Notes: a model not told the origin generated them from the letters alone. Counted from the first letter of the stretch, positions 50,912 to 59,415 are shown. The stretch: DNA of 64,000 nucleotides from Ammoniphilus resinae (GCF_017873965.1 NZ_JAGGKT010000008.1:1-64000), one strand, 5' to 3'. Program-made: numbers and translations.

Positions 50912-51604
50912 TCAAACATTAAACCGATACCCCACACCCCAAATCGTCTCAATATACTGCGGCTTTGCGGGGGCTGTTTCAATTTTTTCTCGCAATTTGC
51001 TTATATGGACAGTCACCGTCGCAATGTCTCCCAAGGAATCCAATCCCCATATTCTTTCAAACAATTCATCCTTGGTAAACACTCGGTTCGGATGGGATGC
51101 GAGAAACAAAAGCAAGTCATACTCCTTGGAAGTGAGTGGGGTTTCTTTTTCATTGACGTAAACTTTCCGAGACCCTTTTTCGATCCGGATTCCGCGCAAT
51201 CGGATATCTTCAGATGGTGCCACACGGTTATCCTGCACTAAACGATCGTAGCGGGATAGATGAGCTTTCACCCTTGCCACCAATTCTGCAACACTAAAAG
51301 GTTTGGTCATATAATCATCTGCGCCAAGTCCGAGTCCACGGATTTTATCAATATCTTCTTTTTTTGCGGAAACCATGAGAATGGGAATGTTTTTGACAAG
51401 ACGAATTTGCCTGCAGATTTCAAACCCATCCATACCCGGCAACATAAGATCAAGTATAATGAGATCAAACTCGTTCTCAAGAGCCTTTCTCAAACCGAGA
51501 TCCCCATTCGTTGCGATCTCTACCTGAAAACCGCCCGCTGACAAATAATCTTTTTCTACTTCCACAATCACCTGATCATCTTCTATGATCAGAATCTGTT
51601 TCAT
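50912..51604 (-). CDS. OmpR-family response regulator
   Basis: A 230-residue regulator. Receiver domain 1-118 with Asp9, Asp10, phosphorylated Asp52 (LIILDLMLPGMDG) and Lys in MVSAKKEDI; winged-helix DNA-binding domain from about 130 with TSKEYDLLLFLASHPNRVFTKDELFERIWG and TVTVHISKLREKIE. Its start overlaps the stop of the kinase gene (ATGAATGA), and AAAGGGGTGAAGATGA precedes. Target genes are unknown; the sensor is encoded upstream. Confidence 0.95.
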   Translation of the reverse strand: MKQILIIEDDQVIVEVEKDYLSAGGFQVEIATNGDLGLRKALENEFDLIILDLMLPGMDGFEICRQIRLVKNIPILMVSAKKEDIDKIRGLGLGADDYMTKPFSVAELVARVKAHLSRYDRLVQDNRVAPSEDIRLRGIRIEKGSRKVYVNEKETPLTSKEYDLLLFLASHPNRVFTKDELFERIWGLDSLGDIATVTVHISKLREKIETAPAKPQYIETIWGVGYRFNV

Positions 51605-53058
51605 TCATCTTCACCCCTTTGTTCACTCTTTGGTAAAGTGAAATAAATGCTTGTTCCTTCCCCCATTTTGCTCTCCGCCCAAACGCGTCCACCGTGGCCT
51701 TCGATAATTTGTTTGACGATAGCAAGGCCAAGACCTGTCCCACCCGTTTCTGAATTTCTAGAAGGCTCGGTCCGATAGAACCTGTTGAAAATCTGCGGCA
51801 AGGCCGAATCCTCAATTCCTGGTCCGTTATCCCGGATCCGAACAATGGCCTCTTCCTTTTCATCGATTAATTCAACACAAATTTCCTTCTGTTCCTTATT
51901 CATATACTTCAAGCTGTTTTCAACGATGTTCATGAAGACTCGGTGCAGCTTGTCACGGTCTGCGGTGACCGGAACGGTTTGATTGCTTGTGGGAATGAAC
52001 GAGATTTGAACGTTTTCCATACGGGGATCATAGCGCAGTTCATCCACACCATCCTGTAGATAAGCAGCTAGGTCCATCTCTTCAAAGTGAAACGGCAGCC
52101 TTCTCAGATCAAGCTTGGAGTACAGCATTAATTCATCGATTAACTGATCCATCTCTTCTGCTTTTCCCGCAATCATGTTCATATATTTTTCTCGCTTTTG
52201 CTCCGTATCCACGATCCCTTCCTGGATGCCTTGCACACAAGCTTTGATGCCAGTGATCGGTGTTTTTAAGTCGTGAGTCATACTTGCGATCAATTCTTTG
52301 CGGTTTTCTTCATACTGCAGTTGCAGATGGATTGACTCCTTTAAACGGATCCGCATCTCTTCAAATGCAGCCCCTAGTTTACCAATCTCATCTTTTCGTT
52401 TCAGATCGACCGTATGGTCAAGGTTTCCCTCTTTGATTTGGTCTGCCGCTTTTTTTAAGGAAAATAGGGGTCTGATAATACTTCTAGAAACTAATAATGT
52501 TAAAATTCCATTTGTAATCCCTACCACAATCAGTAAGGAAAGCAAGAGGAGCGGAAAAAATCTACTTGCCCCTTCATAGAATTGGTTCCAATCAGAAATG
52601 ACGTATACCGTCCCGGTACTTTGATCGCTGAAGGTGATGTTATATTGTTCTACAGAATAGCGCCCATTCACCCTTCTTTCCCACGGCGGCTGAGCTGGCT
52701 CCTGTTGAAATTGCTTCAGTAGGGCATCCAGATTAGAGGTATCAACAACTTCCGAAACAAAAATCAACTTCTCCTGCTTCTTGACCACGAGAGCCGACTT
52801 CACTTGATTGAGTTGTTTGTCTATATTTTTTAAAAAGGCAGGGTCCGTAAATCGGTTCGGGGCTGTTTGTGCCATAAATTTAATGCCACCGGTCAACTCT
52901 TTTCGTTGATTGGAAAGCTCCCAGAAAGCTGGCATCTTGGTCTCCCCACCTGCCCCAAAGTAGAGGGGAACCAAAGTGGTCGCAATCAGAGCAATAAGCA
53001 GGACGGGTATGAACGTCATGGCGATATAGGAAAGCAACAGTCTTATCTTGATGGACAT
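51601..53058 (-). CDS. Membrane sensor histidine kinase
   Basis: About 485 residues. Two transmembrane helices (LLSYIAMTFIPVLLIALIATT and PLLLLSLLIVVGITNGILTLLV) flank an extracellular sensor region (about 35-165); HAMP (about 190-243); dimerisation/phosphoacceptor ELIASMTHDLKTPITG with His262; ATP domain with NIVENSLKYM, DNGPGI, and GGTGLGLAIVKQIIEGHGG. Start ATG at 53058 follows AAGGAGCTTTGATC. It controls the adjacent OmpR regulator. The DUF2306 gene 20 bp upstream on the same strand may belong to the operon. Confidence 0.94.
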   Translation of the reverse strand: MSIKIRLLLSYIAMTFIPVLLIALIATTLVPLYFGAGGETKMPAFWELSNQRKELTGGIKFMAQTAPNRFTDPAFLKNIDKQLNQVKSALVVKKQEKLIFVSEVVDTSNLDALLKQFQQEPAQPPWERRVNGRYSVEQYNITFSDQSTGTVYVISDWNQFYEGASRFFPLLLLSLLIVVGITNGILTLLVSRSIIRPLFSLKKAADQIKEGNLDHTVDLKRKDEIGKLGAAFEEMRIRLKESIHLQLQYEENRKELIASMTHDLKTPITGIKACVQGIQEGIVDTEQKREKYMNMIAGKAEEMDQLIDELMLYSKLDLRRLPFHFEEMDLAAYLQDGVDELRYDPRMENVQISFIPTSNQTVPVTADRDKLHRVFMNIVENSLKYMNKEQKEICVELIDEKEEAIVRIRDNGPGIEDSALPQIFNRFYRTEPSRNSETGGTGLGLAIVKQIIEGHGGRVWAESKMGEGTSIYFTLPKSEQRGEDE

Positions 53059-53077
53059 GATCAAAGCTCCTTCATTT

Positions 53078-53707
53078 TTACCCTATCGGTTTAAGTATAA
53101 TCCATTCGACTATAATAAAATTGACAATTATTCCTATCCATATATTGAATTTCAACATTTCATCTACCGTTGCTTTTATGTCCCCTGGTAGGGAAAAGCC
53201 ATTGAGCAAAAAGACCATCAATAGCAGAATCGGCACAATGATTCTTCCACTTACCGCCACTAACGTGACAGCGAAACTCCGAATCATCCATTTACGATGT
53301 TCATCGAAATCCCTCCTCACAGCAGTCCGATACCCTTTCCAGCAAGTGAACAGCCATAAAAGCGAGAGAGCAAGAAAAGAAGTTGCTTTTGAAAGGTCTT
53401 CAACATAAAAGAAATAAACCAAAGCGATCAATCCGCTTATAAAAACACTGCCTACATACACCCGTCCAAGGTAACGATGAACCTTAGGTTTCTTAATACG
53501 AAAGCGATCAATAAATTGCAAGAAACCAGTTAATAGAGCAACACATGCCGTTATAATATGGGTTACTAGTAAAGGAAATTGAATGGCCGTTGAGGAAAAC
53601 TTGACACGGCTATAAGCGGGATCCAACGTGAAATAAGGAGCCGAAAAGGGAATAACGACACCCAAAGATACCACGAAGAGGACCCACCAACTTTTTTTAG
53701 GTTTCAC
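53078..53707 (-). CDS. DUF2306 membrane protein
   Basis: A 209-residue protein with about six transmembrane helices. PLLVTHIITACVALLTGFLQF, HRYLGRVYVGSVFISGL and DEHRKWMIRSFAVTLVAVSGRI contain the conserved histidines and arginine of the DUF2306 family, which resembles heme-binding four-helix membrane proteins. Role unknown. The start is GTG after GGAGGTGTAAATCTA. It stands 19 bp before the histidine kinase start, so it could be part of the signalling operon. Its upstream flank is hairpin array locus D. Confidence 0.85.
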   Translation of the reverse strand: MKPKKSWWVLFVVSLGVVIPFSAPYFTLDPAYSRVKFSSTAIQFPLLVTHIITACVALLTGFLQFIDRFRIKKPKVHRYLGRVYVGSVFISGLIALVYFFYVEDLSKATSFLALSLLWLFTCWKGYRTAVRRDFDEHRKWMIRSFAVTLVAVSGRIIVPILLLMVFLLNGFSLPGDIKATVDEMLKFNIWIGIIVNFIIVEWIILKPIG

Positions 53708-53794
53708 TAGATTTACACCTCCTTCTGTGATTCATATTAATACTCGTTTATAAACCAACTCATAAGGAAATCTAAAAAAAGTATAAAAAGTGGG

Positions 53795-54047
53795 GGATTC
53801 GGACTCGATTAACGGGATCATAAGGGGTTCAGTCCGAATCATGAAGGGATTCGGACTCAGTTAGCCGGATCACTAGGGGTTCAGTCCGAATCATGAGGGG
53901 ATTCGGACTCAGTTAGCCGGATCACCAGGGTTTCAGTCCGAATCATGAGGGGATTCGGACTCAGTTAGCCAGAACACAAGGGGGTCAGTCCGAATCATAG
54001 GGGATTCGGACTCAGTTAGCCGGAACACTAGGTTTTCAGTCCGAATC
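53795..54047. repeat. 52-bp hairpin array, family 1, 5 units
   Basis: Units start at 53795, 53847, 53899, 53951 and 54002 (52, 52, 52, 51 bp). Arms GATTCGGACT / AGTCCGAATC are perfect in all; inner segments follow the pattern CAGTTAGCCGGATCAC-AGGG. It fills the gap between the DUF2306 start and the ABC-F stop (54057), ending 9 bp from it. Confidence 0.97.
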
Positions 54048-54056
54048 ATGAGGGGA

Positions 54057-55619
54057 TTATTTACTCAATTTCCGCTTTTCCTGCAAAAGCAATTGAAACT
54101 CCTTCTCTAATTCTTCACTAGGCTCAATGCTTAACCGACTAAGTACTTCTGATATTTTCGTTTCCAGTACAAGCCGCTGATCTTCTTTGGTATCCCTCTT
54201 TTTCACGCGTTGGTCCAGCTCATACTGTTGGAATGTCCCTTCAAACAGTTCAATCTTTTGATGACGAATCGCTAAAATCCGCGTTGCGACATATTCGATA
54301 AATCGGCGGTCGTGGGAAACAAAAATCACCGTTCCTTCATATTCCTTGAGCAGCGATTCCAAAGCGCTGGCTGCCTCGAGGTCGAGATAATTCGTCGGCT
54401 CATCCAAAACCAACGTATTCACATCGCTTAGAAAGATTTTTGCAAGCGCTACTTTGACCCGTTCTCCCCCGCTTAACACCCCGACCATTTTATAAACATC
54501 ATCTCGAAAGAAACCAAGTCTAGCGAGTACAATTCGGATGAGCGATTCATCCTGTTTTGAAGTAGAGCTGACATTTTCCAAAGTCGATTTTTCCACATCT
54601 AGAATGTTTAGGTTTTGGCTAAAGTAACCTATTTTTACCGAGGGAGAGATGGTGATTCCTTCTGCTTGGTAGACGATCTTCTTTACTAAAGTTGTTTTTC
54701 CACAGCCATTCGGGCCTATAATTGCCAACTTATCTCCTCCGCGAACCTGAAAACTGGTTTGATTCCAAAGAACCCGCCCGCCTATAACACCCGAAACCGC
54801 CTGTGCTCGAATGATGATTCGGCCCTTGAATGTGTCCTCGTTTGGGAGATTCATCTTGAGTGGTGGCGTTTCCTTCACCATTTCTACTTTTTCCAGCTTC
54901 TCTAATCTCGTTTCAATGGCCTTTGCCACCTTTTGCATCTTCTTCTGTTTTTTCGCAAAGTAAGGTTTTGTTTTTTTGGCTTCTATTGGGCTTACTTTTT
55001 TCGGAGCTTTCGTCGCCTTTTCGGCCTTTTTCACCTTTAATTCCAGTGCCTCTTCCAATTGGTTTTTCTTTTCCTCATATTTTTCAAAAGCCAATTTCTT
55101 TTGCCGAACTTCTAATTCTTTCTGTTCTGCGTATTCGCTATAGTTGCCTTTGTATACTTTTACTCGAGTCCCATCAATCTCCCAAATGGTAGTGCAAAGG
55201 GCATCGAGAAAGGCACGGTCGTGAGAAACGATTACGAAGGCCCCTTTCCAATCTATCAGTTTTTTCTCTAGCCATTCCATATGCTCAGTATCCAAGTTTG
55301 TTGTTGGTTCATCAGCCAATAAGATTTCCGGTGTTCTAACAAGTGCTTCGTTAATGTAAGCCTGCGTCACTTCACCGCCGCTTTTGGTTGTATTCGTACG
55401 TTTTAACTGTGGCAAAAGTTCACATGAAGTATGACGAATCACGTTTCCTGTTTCGGGTAAGATTTTCCCTGCCAATACATTCAACAACGTCGTTTTCCCA
55501 CAGCCATTACGCCCTACCAACCCTATCCTGTCATCTTTATGAATTTGAATCTGATCGATATCGAACAACAAACGGTCTTTTACATAGTGTTTGATTTGAA
55601 TAGCTTCCACTAATTTCAT
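54057..55619 (-). CDS. ABC-F ribosome-protection protein, Vga-like
   Basis: About 520 residues, no membrane domain. Two ATPase domains: first Walker A GLVGRNGCGKTT, a shifted signature TKSGGEV, Walker B ILLADEPTTNLD; second AIIGPNGCGKTT, LSGGERVKVALAKIF, LVLDEPTNYLD. Between them a long Lys/Glu-rich coiled-coil arm (about 185-285; KKNQLEEALELKVKKAEKATK) that in this family reaches into the ribosomal peptidyl-transferase centre. Resembles the Vga/Msr/Lsa group displacing lincosamides, pleuromutilins, streptogramins or macrolides. ATG at 55619 follows GGGGGAGGATCTA. A leader with terminator and antiterminator precedes it, as in drug-inducible ABC-F genes. Confidence 0.92.
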   Translation of the reverse strand: MKLVEAIQIKHYVKDRLLFDIDQIQIHKDDRIGLVGRNGCGKTTLLNVLAGKILPETGNVIRHTSCELLPQLKRTNTTKSGGEVTQAYINEALVRTPEILLADEPTTNLDTEHMEWLEKKLIDWKGAFVIVSHDRAFLDALCTTIWEIDGTRVKVYKGNYSEYAEQKELEVRQKKLAFEKYEEKKNQLEEALELKVKKAEKATKAPKKVSPIEAKKTKPYFAKKQKKMQKVAKAIETRLEKLEKVEMVKETPPLKMNLPNEDTFKGRIIIRAQAVSGVIGGRVLWNQTSFQVRGGDKLAIIGPNGCGKTTLVKKIVYQAEGITISPSVKIGYFSQNLNILDVEKSTLENVSSTSKQDESLIRIVLARLGFFRDDVYKMVGVLSGGERVKVALAKIFLSDVNTLVLDEPTNYLDLEAASALESLLKEYEGTVIFVSHDRRFIEYVATRILAIRHQKIELFEGTFQQYELDQRVKKRDTKEDQRLVLETKISEVLSRLSIEPSEELEKEFQLLLQEKRKLSK

Positions 55620-55648
55620 TAGATCCTCCCCCATTTTGGGGACAAAAA

Positions 55649-55681
55649 ATGCCCCCTATCTACATTCAGAATAGGAGGCAT
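55649..55681 (-). terminator. Leader terminator (attenuator) of ABC-F gene
   Basis: On the minus strand ATGCCTCCTAT (segment 3) pairs with ATAGGGGGCAT (segment 4) and is followed by TTTTTTG, 30 bp before the ABC-F start. It would end transcription early unless segment 3 is taken by the antiterminator. Confidence 0.85.
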
Positions 55682-55840
55682 AGGGATAGTGTGGACAGCA
55701 AAAAAGGGTGATCCCAATTTCGGTTCAACTATCGATACGAATCCTATTCTGAAAACACCCATTGAAAGCAAAACAAATTAAACAGAATCCTTGTTCTGTT
55801 ATAAAATGCCTTCCATTCATCGTTTTCGAAAAATAGGATT
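55665..55840 (-). promoter_or_regulatory. Four-segment attenuator leader of ABC-F gene
   Basis: On the minus strand: segment 1 AATCCTATT (55840-55832), segment 2 TTCAGAATAGGA(TT) (55753-55740), segment 3 TCCTATTCTGAA (55676-55665), segment 4 in the terminator. Segments 1:2 pair over 9 bp, 2:3 over 12 bp, 3:4 form the terminator. Segment 1 begins exactly at the stop of a 12-codon ORF (MIGRVKPTTMKY, 55877-55839). A ribosome stalled there would cover segment 1, free segment 2 to pair with 3, and let transcription proceed. Confidence 0.7.
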
Positions 55841-55877
55841 AGTACTTCATCGTCGTTGGTTTCACCCTTCCGATCAT
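55839..55877 (-). CDS. Putative leader peptide of ABC-F attenuator
   Basis: Twelve codons, MIGRVKPTTMKY, ending TAC-TAA directly before attenuator segment 1. No clear Shine-Dalgarno; the ATG lies only a few bases after the likely transcription start. A GTG (55865) or ATG (55850) inside is an alternative start, and GGAAGG lies just before the GTG. A second candidate leader ORF of 31 codons (55820-55725) runs through segment 2. Confidence 0.4.
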   Translation of the reverse strand: MIGRVKPTTMKY

Positions 55878-55889
55878 TAATATACAGTC

Positions 55890-55918
55890 ACTTTAAACAA
55901 TCTCCTGGAGATTGTCAA
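55890..55918 (-). promoter_or_regulatory. ABC-F promoter with spacer palindrome
   Basis: On the minus strand TTGACA (55918-55913), a 17-bp spacer and TAAAGT (55895-55890). The spacer contains CAATCTCCTGGAGATTG (55898-55914), a perfect palindrome with 8-bp arms, the typical place for a repressor or MerR-like activator site. Confidence 0.7.
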
Positions 55919-56100
55919 ATGTTACGTCAATCCAGCCTATGGTACAGTCAAGGCATAGTTAGCTCTGTTAAAATCTATTCCAGGAGATCAGAAACTTCAA
56001 AGCTTGAATTGTAGTATAATAAACCTTAGTCGATTCATGGTTTGTAGGTTAACCGAGTCATTCCGCCTATCATGACCAATCAGGAAAAGAGGTGTACTCA
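55919..56100. other. Divergent region ABC-F / DUF763
   Basis: Contains a TATAAT box at 56015-56020 for the rightward DUF763 gene; no good -35 is seen at 17 bp. No gene is found. Confidence 0.5.
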
Positions 56101-57291
56101 ATGCGAACAGGAATAGCAAATACGCCACTACATGGAGGACATTGTCCCCCGTGGCTTTTCGAAAAAATGAAACAACTCGGATCTGTCATGATTGAGGTTA
56201 TCGCGATAGAATATGGTCCAACTGAGGTATTGCGTCGGTTATCCGACCCGATCTGGTTTCAGGCTTTCGGCAGTGTACTTGGCTTTGACTGGCATTCCTC
56301 TGGTTTGACCACGGTATTATGCGGAGCACTCAAGGAAGGGCTGCATGACCAACAAGGAGAACTGGGCCTGTTTGTCACTGGGGGCAAAGGGAAAGCATCT
56401 CGGAAAACACCGGATGAAATCTTCCAAGCTGGCGAAAAACATGGATTGTCCAACGACCTTGTTAGCTTGCAGCGAACAAGCCGCATGGTGGCAAAGGTTG
56501 ATTCCGCTGCCGTGCAAGATGGGTATCAACTTTATCATCATTTCTTCGTATTCGATCGCGATGGAAACTGGACCGTTGTTCAGCAAGGGATGAATGAGAA
56601 AAATCGGTATGCCCGACGGTACCACTGGCTCAGTGAATCTGTTAAGAGCTATGTCGAAGATCCCCATCAAGGCATCTGTGGGCAGCCAGCAAAAGATGTA
56701 CTAAACCTTGTTTCACGAAATAATGAAGCAACACGTTTAGCTTCTGTTGAACTATGCCGTGAAGAACGCCCGGAAACCGTTGTGAAGGTGCTTGAGTCCA
56801 TCAAAAAAAGCAATTCAAGATCCATGGAACCCCAACAGCTTTCGTTGTTCGATGAGGAATTTGTCTCCGGGGAAAGCGAAATTCCAGATACCTTAGGTAG
56901 TTCGTCTACTAGCTCAGAAATATATTCAAGTATGACGATGCCACGCCCTCATCCTATCCCCTCTTCACGACACTTAAATAAAATATTGCACCAGCTGTAC
57001 GAACGACCACTCGACAACTATGAGAATTTATTAGAAACACCCGGAGTCGGTCCAAGCACGTTACGAGCGCTTGCGATGGTCGCCGAGATCACCCATGGTA
57101 CACGACCGAGTTTTGAAGACCCGGTTCGTTATGCATTTGCCCATGGGGGAAAGGACAAGATCCCATTCCCCGTATCACGGCGTGACATGGAGCATTCTTT
57201 CGGAGTCCTGCGCACAGCAGTAGAAAAGGCAAAACTAGGCCATCAAGAAAAACTTGAAGCCCTTCGCAGGCTTGCTCAACATGAGACATAA
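56101..57291 (+). CDS. DUF763 protein
   Basis: A 396-residue protein of the DUF763 family, best known from archaea and some thermophilic bacteria. The N-terminus MRTGIANTPLHGGHCPPWLFEKM is the family signature; the middle contains GLFVTGGKGKASRKTPDEI and HHFFVFDRDGNWTVVQQGMN; the C-terminus carries a helix-hairpin-helix-like motif (LLETPGVGPSTLRALAMVAE) and HGGKDKIPFPVSR. The HhH motif suggests nucleic-acid binding; the role is not established. ATG at 56101 follows AGAGGTGTACTCA. Monocistronic with a strong terminator. Confidence 0.9.
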   Translation: MRTGIANTPLHGGHCPPWLFEKMKQLGSVMIEVIAIEYGPTEVLRRLSDPIWFQAFGSVLGFDWHSSGLTTVLCGALKEGLHDQQGELGLFVTGGKGKASRKTPDEIFQAGEKHGLSNDLVSLQRTSRMVAKVDSAAVQDGYQLYHHFFVFDRDGNWTVVQQGMNEKNRYARRYHWLSESVKSYVEDPHQGICGQPAKDVLNLVSRNNEATRLASVELCREERPETVVKVLESIKKSNSRSMEPQQLSLFDEEFVSGESEIPDTLGSSSTSSEIYSSMTMPRPHPIPSSRHLNKILHQLYERPLDNYENLLETPGVGPSTLRALAMVAEITHGTRPSFEDPVRYAFAHGGKDKIPFPVSRRDMEHSFGVLRTAVEKAKLGHQEKLEALRRLAQHET

Positions 57292-57320
57292 AGGGAGTTC
57301 CCTAGGAACTCCCTTTGTTT
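57290..57320 (+). terminator. Terminator after DUF763 gene
   Basis: AAAGGGAGTTCC-CTA-GGAACTCCCTTT followed by GTTTG. It lies between two converging genes and works in both directions. Confidence 0.88.
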
Positions 57321-57330
57321 GATTCCACTT

Positions 57331-57591
57331 CTATCTGCTTTTTATTAAAAGCTCTACTGCTTCCCGAACCAACTTAGAAGAATCTCTTCCAGCCTCTTGT
57401 TCTTCAAGAATACATTGCTCTAGGTTGGTAGCCACAATAAAAGCAATGGCTTTATCGGCAGCATTTCGAACGGCGGATAATTGACTAACAACGTCCTTAC
57501 AATTTTTTTCTTCTTCCATCATGCGAAGGACCCCTCTTACCTGCCCTTCAATCCGTCTTAACCGTTTTTTCGTATCCTCAGAGTAATTCAT
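57331..57591 (-). CDS. cstR: CstR-type persulfide-sensing repressor
   Basis: An 86-residue CsoR/FrmR-family repressor, all helical. It has Cys31 (EKNCKDVVSQL) and Cys60 (ATNLEQCI) and Asn where copper sensors have the ligand His (position 56), which is the CstR pattern known from Staphylococcus aureus, where the two cysteines form persulfide links and release DNA. ATG at 57591 follows AAGGGGGTGTGGGG. It is the last gene after rhodanese-MBL and DsrE, with matching operators at 57610, 59400 and 59488. Confidence 0.9.
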   Translation of the reverse strand: MNYSEDTKKRLRRIEGQVRGVLRMMEEEKNCKDVVSQLSAVRNAADKAIAFIVATNLEQCILEEQEAGRDSSKLVREAVELLIKSR

Positions 57592-57609
57592 CCCCACACC
57601 CCCTTATAC

Positions 57610-57625
57610 ATACATCTATAGGTAT
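57610..57625. promoter_or_regulatory. CstR-like operator 1
   Basis: ATACATCTATAGGTAT: ATAC/GTAT half-sites around 8 bp, 19 bp before the cstR start. Matches the two sites before the rhodanese-MBL gene. Confidence 0.65.
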
Positions 57626-57670
57626 ATATTTTACCACAAATCATGAATACTTATAAATAAAAGCTTTTCC

Positions 57671-58153
57671 TTAGATAAATAAATTCACTTTCGCATTCGA
57701 TGCATCTCCCAAATAGGCAGCAACACCAGCTAACTCCACCCCGTCAATTAATTCTTCCTTTTGGATTCCTAACAGCTCCATCGTCATCGTACAGCCAACC
57801 AATTTCACCCCTTGTTCCTGGGCCATCTCCATTAATTGCGGAAGCGATAACGCATTGTGTTTCTTCATCACATGTTTGATCATTTTAGGCCCCATCCCCG
57901 CCATATTCATTTTAGAAAGAGCTAATTTACCCGGTCCACGAGGCATCATCCAGCCAAAGGCTTTCTCGAGCAACCCTTTTTTGACAGGAACCTGTTGATC
58001 TCTTCTTAGTACATTTAGTCCCCAAAAGGTCGTGAATATGGTTACTTCATGATCGAATGCTGCCGCTCCGTTGGCAATAATAAAGGCCGCAATGGCTTTA
58101 TCCAAATCCCCGCTAAAGAGGATGATCGTTGTTTTTTCTTTCTGGTTTTCCAT
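57671..58153 (-). CDS. DsrE/DsrF-like sulfur-carrier protein
   Basis: A 160-residue protein of the DsrE/DrsH group. N-terminal TTIILFSGDLDKAIAAFIIANGAAAFDHEVTIFTTFWGLN; conserved cysteine in VKLVGCTMTMELLGI (about Cys121), the likely persulfide carrier. In Firmicutes such proteins accompany rhodanese and persulfide dioxygenase. ATG at 58153 follows AAGGGAGAGATAGAA; a 16-codon extension overlapping the upstream gene is rejected. It sits 23 bp behind the rhodanese-MBL gene. Confidence 0.9.
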   Translation of the reverse strand: MENQKEKTTIILFSGDLDKAIAAFIIANGAAAFDHEVTIFTTFWGLNVLRRDQQVPVKKGLLEKAFGWMMPRGPGKLALSKMNMAGMGPKMIKHVMKKHNALSLPQLMEMAQEQGVKLVGCTMTMELLGIQKEELIDGVELAGVAAYLGDASNAKVNLFI

Positions 58154-58176
58154 TTCTATCTCTCCCTTATTAAGCA

Positions 58177-59316
58177 TTAAGCAGTATGATGTACTGCACA
58201 ACGATTTGGTCCGATTTCCAGTTCTTGTTCACGTTCAGCTGTCACCTTATTGACTCCGCGGTTAATCTCAACGATCTCCTCGAAATTCGGTGGTGTTGCC
58301 GTATTTGCAGATTCTGCCACAGCTCGAACAAACTGTTCTTCGGTTTTCCCGATCATCATTTCATTCTTTTCACGAATTTGTCCTAAAGTAGATCCTATAT
58401 AACCATCCTCATTCATTTCAGCGTCTAAATCTGCGTAATGTGCTGGAAGGACAATCACTTCATTTGTCATTTTGGCAACTTTTCCATAGACAGTCTGATA
58501 TAAGTCCTTTGCCCATTCACGTGCTTTTCCACCCAGGTCCGGGCGGCCCAGTCCACCTACAAAAATGGTATCCCCAGAGAAGAGAAGTTGATCATTGATT
58601 AGGAAGGAAACACTGCCTGGAGTATGTCCAGGTGTTTTCACTGCCAAGACTTGAAGTTTCACTTGGGCAAACTGGATCACATCATGGTTCTCAAATGGGG
58701 CGTGTTCAAATACCGCGCCTTCACTTTTCATCAGATAATAGATTGCACCCGTATCGTCTGCCAATCTTTTGCCCCCAGAAATATGGTCGGCATGAAGATG
58801 GGAATCTACGACATGCATGATAACAGCACCTTCTTTTTCTGCAAAAGTTTTATAAATATTGGTTAGCCGTGAGGGATCAATGACCAATGCTTCAGAACCG
58901 GAAATCACCAGGTATGATAAACACCCTTTTCCAACACGAATAAATTGATATACTCTTACTTTGTCATCTTGAAATACTTTGACCGGCTGCAGGTATTCAC
59001 TCCATGACTTCATGCCGCCCTCAAGGTAGTAAACCTCATGATGTCCGGCTTCGACAAGTTGTTCAGCAACAAATTTAGAGGAACCTTCTTTTGCACAGAC
59101 AACTAGGATTTTTTTGTTTGGAGGGATCAGCTCTAATACGGGATCAATCCCCTCTAATAATTCGAAATAAGGAATATTGGCAACACTAATATTGGTGCCT
59201 TCAATTCTCCAGTTTTCAAACTCGTCTTTGTTCCGAACATCCAAAATAAATAGATCTTCTTGATTCATAACGAGATGGGCCACTTTCTCAGCGGACATAG
59301 CTTGTAGTGTATTCAT
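58177..59316 (-). CDS. Rhodanese-MBL fusion, persulfide dioxygenase type
   Basis: A 379-residue fusion: N-terminal rhodanese (about 5-110) with active-site loop VVCAKEGSS (Cys74), then a metallo-beta-lactamase domain of the ETHE1/persulfide dioxygenase type (about 118-340) with HLHADH (173-178), KTPGHTPGSVSFLI, LFSGDTIFVGGLGRPDLG and LPAHYAD. It likely oxidises persulfide to sulfite or thiosulfate. Domain order is reversed with respect to CstB of S. aureus, which begins with the MBL part. ATG at 59316 follows AAGGAGGATATGAAA. Heads the operon with dsrE-like and cstR. Confidence 0.92.
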   Translation of the reverse strand: MNTLQAMSAEKVAHLVMNQEDLFILDVRNKDEFENWRIEGTNISVANIPYFELLEGIDPVLELIPPNKKILVVCAKEGSSKFVAEQLVEAGHHEVYYLEGGMKSWSEYLQPVKVFQDDKVRVYQFIRVGKGCLSYLVISGSEALVIDPSRLTNIYKTFAEKEGAVIMHVVDSHLHADHISGGKRLADDTGAIYYLMKSEGAVFEHAPFENHDVIQFAQVKLQVLAVKTPGHTPGSVSFLINDQLLFSGDTIFVGGLGRPDLGGKAREWAKDLYQTVYGKVAKMTNEVIVLPAHYADLDAEMNEDGYIGSTLGQIREKNEMMIGKTEEQFVRAVAESANTATPPNFEEIVEINRGVNKVTAEREQELEIGPNRCAVHHTA

Positions 59317-59399
59317 TTTCATATCCTCCTTATTTTTGAATGTATACAATTAATCATTGAATTTTCTCTTATAAGAACACTCTCTTTTTAGTTACTCAT

Positions 59400-59415
59400 A
59401 TACCTGTATAAGTAT
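59400..59415. promoter_or_regulatory. CstR-like operator 2
   Basis: ATACCTGTATAAGTAT, with an ATAC half-site and GTAT 8 bp later, 84 bp before the rhodanese-MBL start. Confidence 0.65.
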
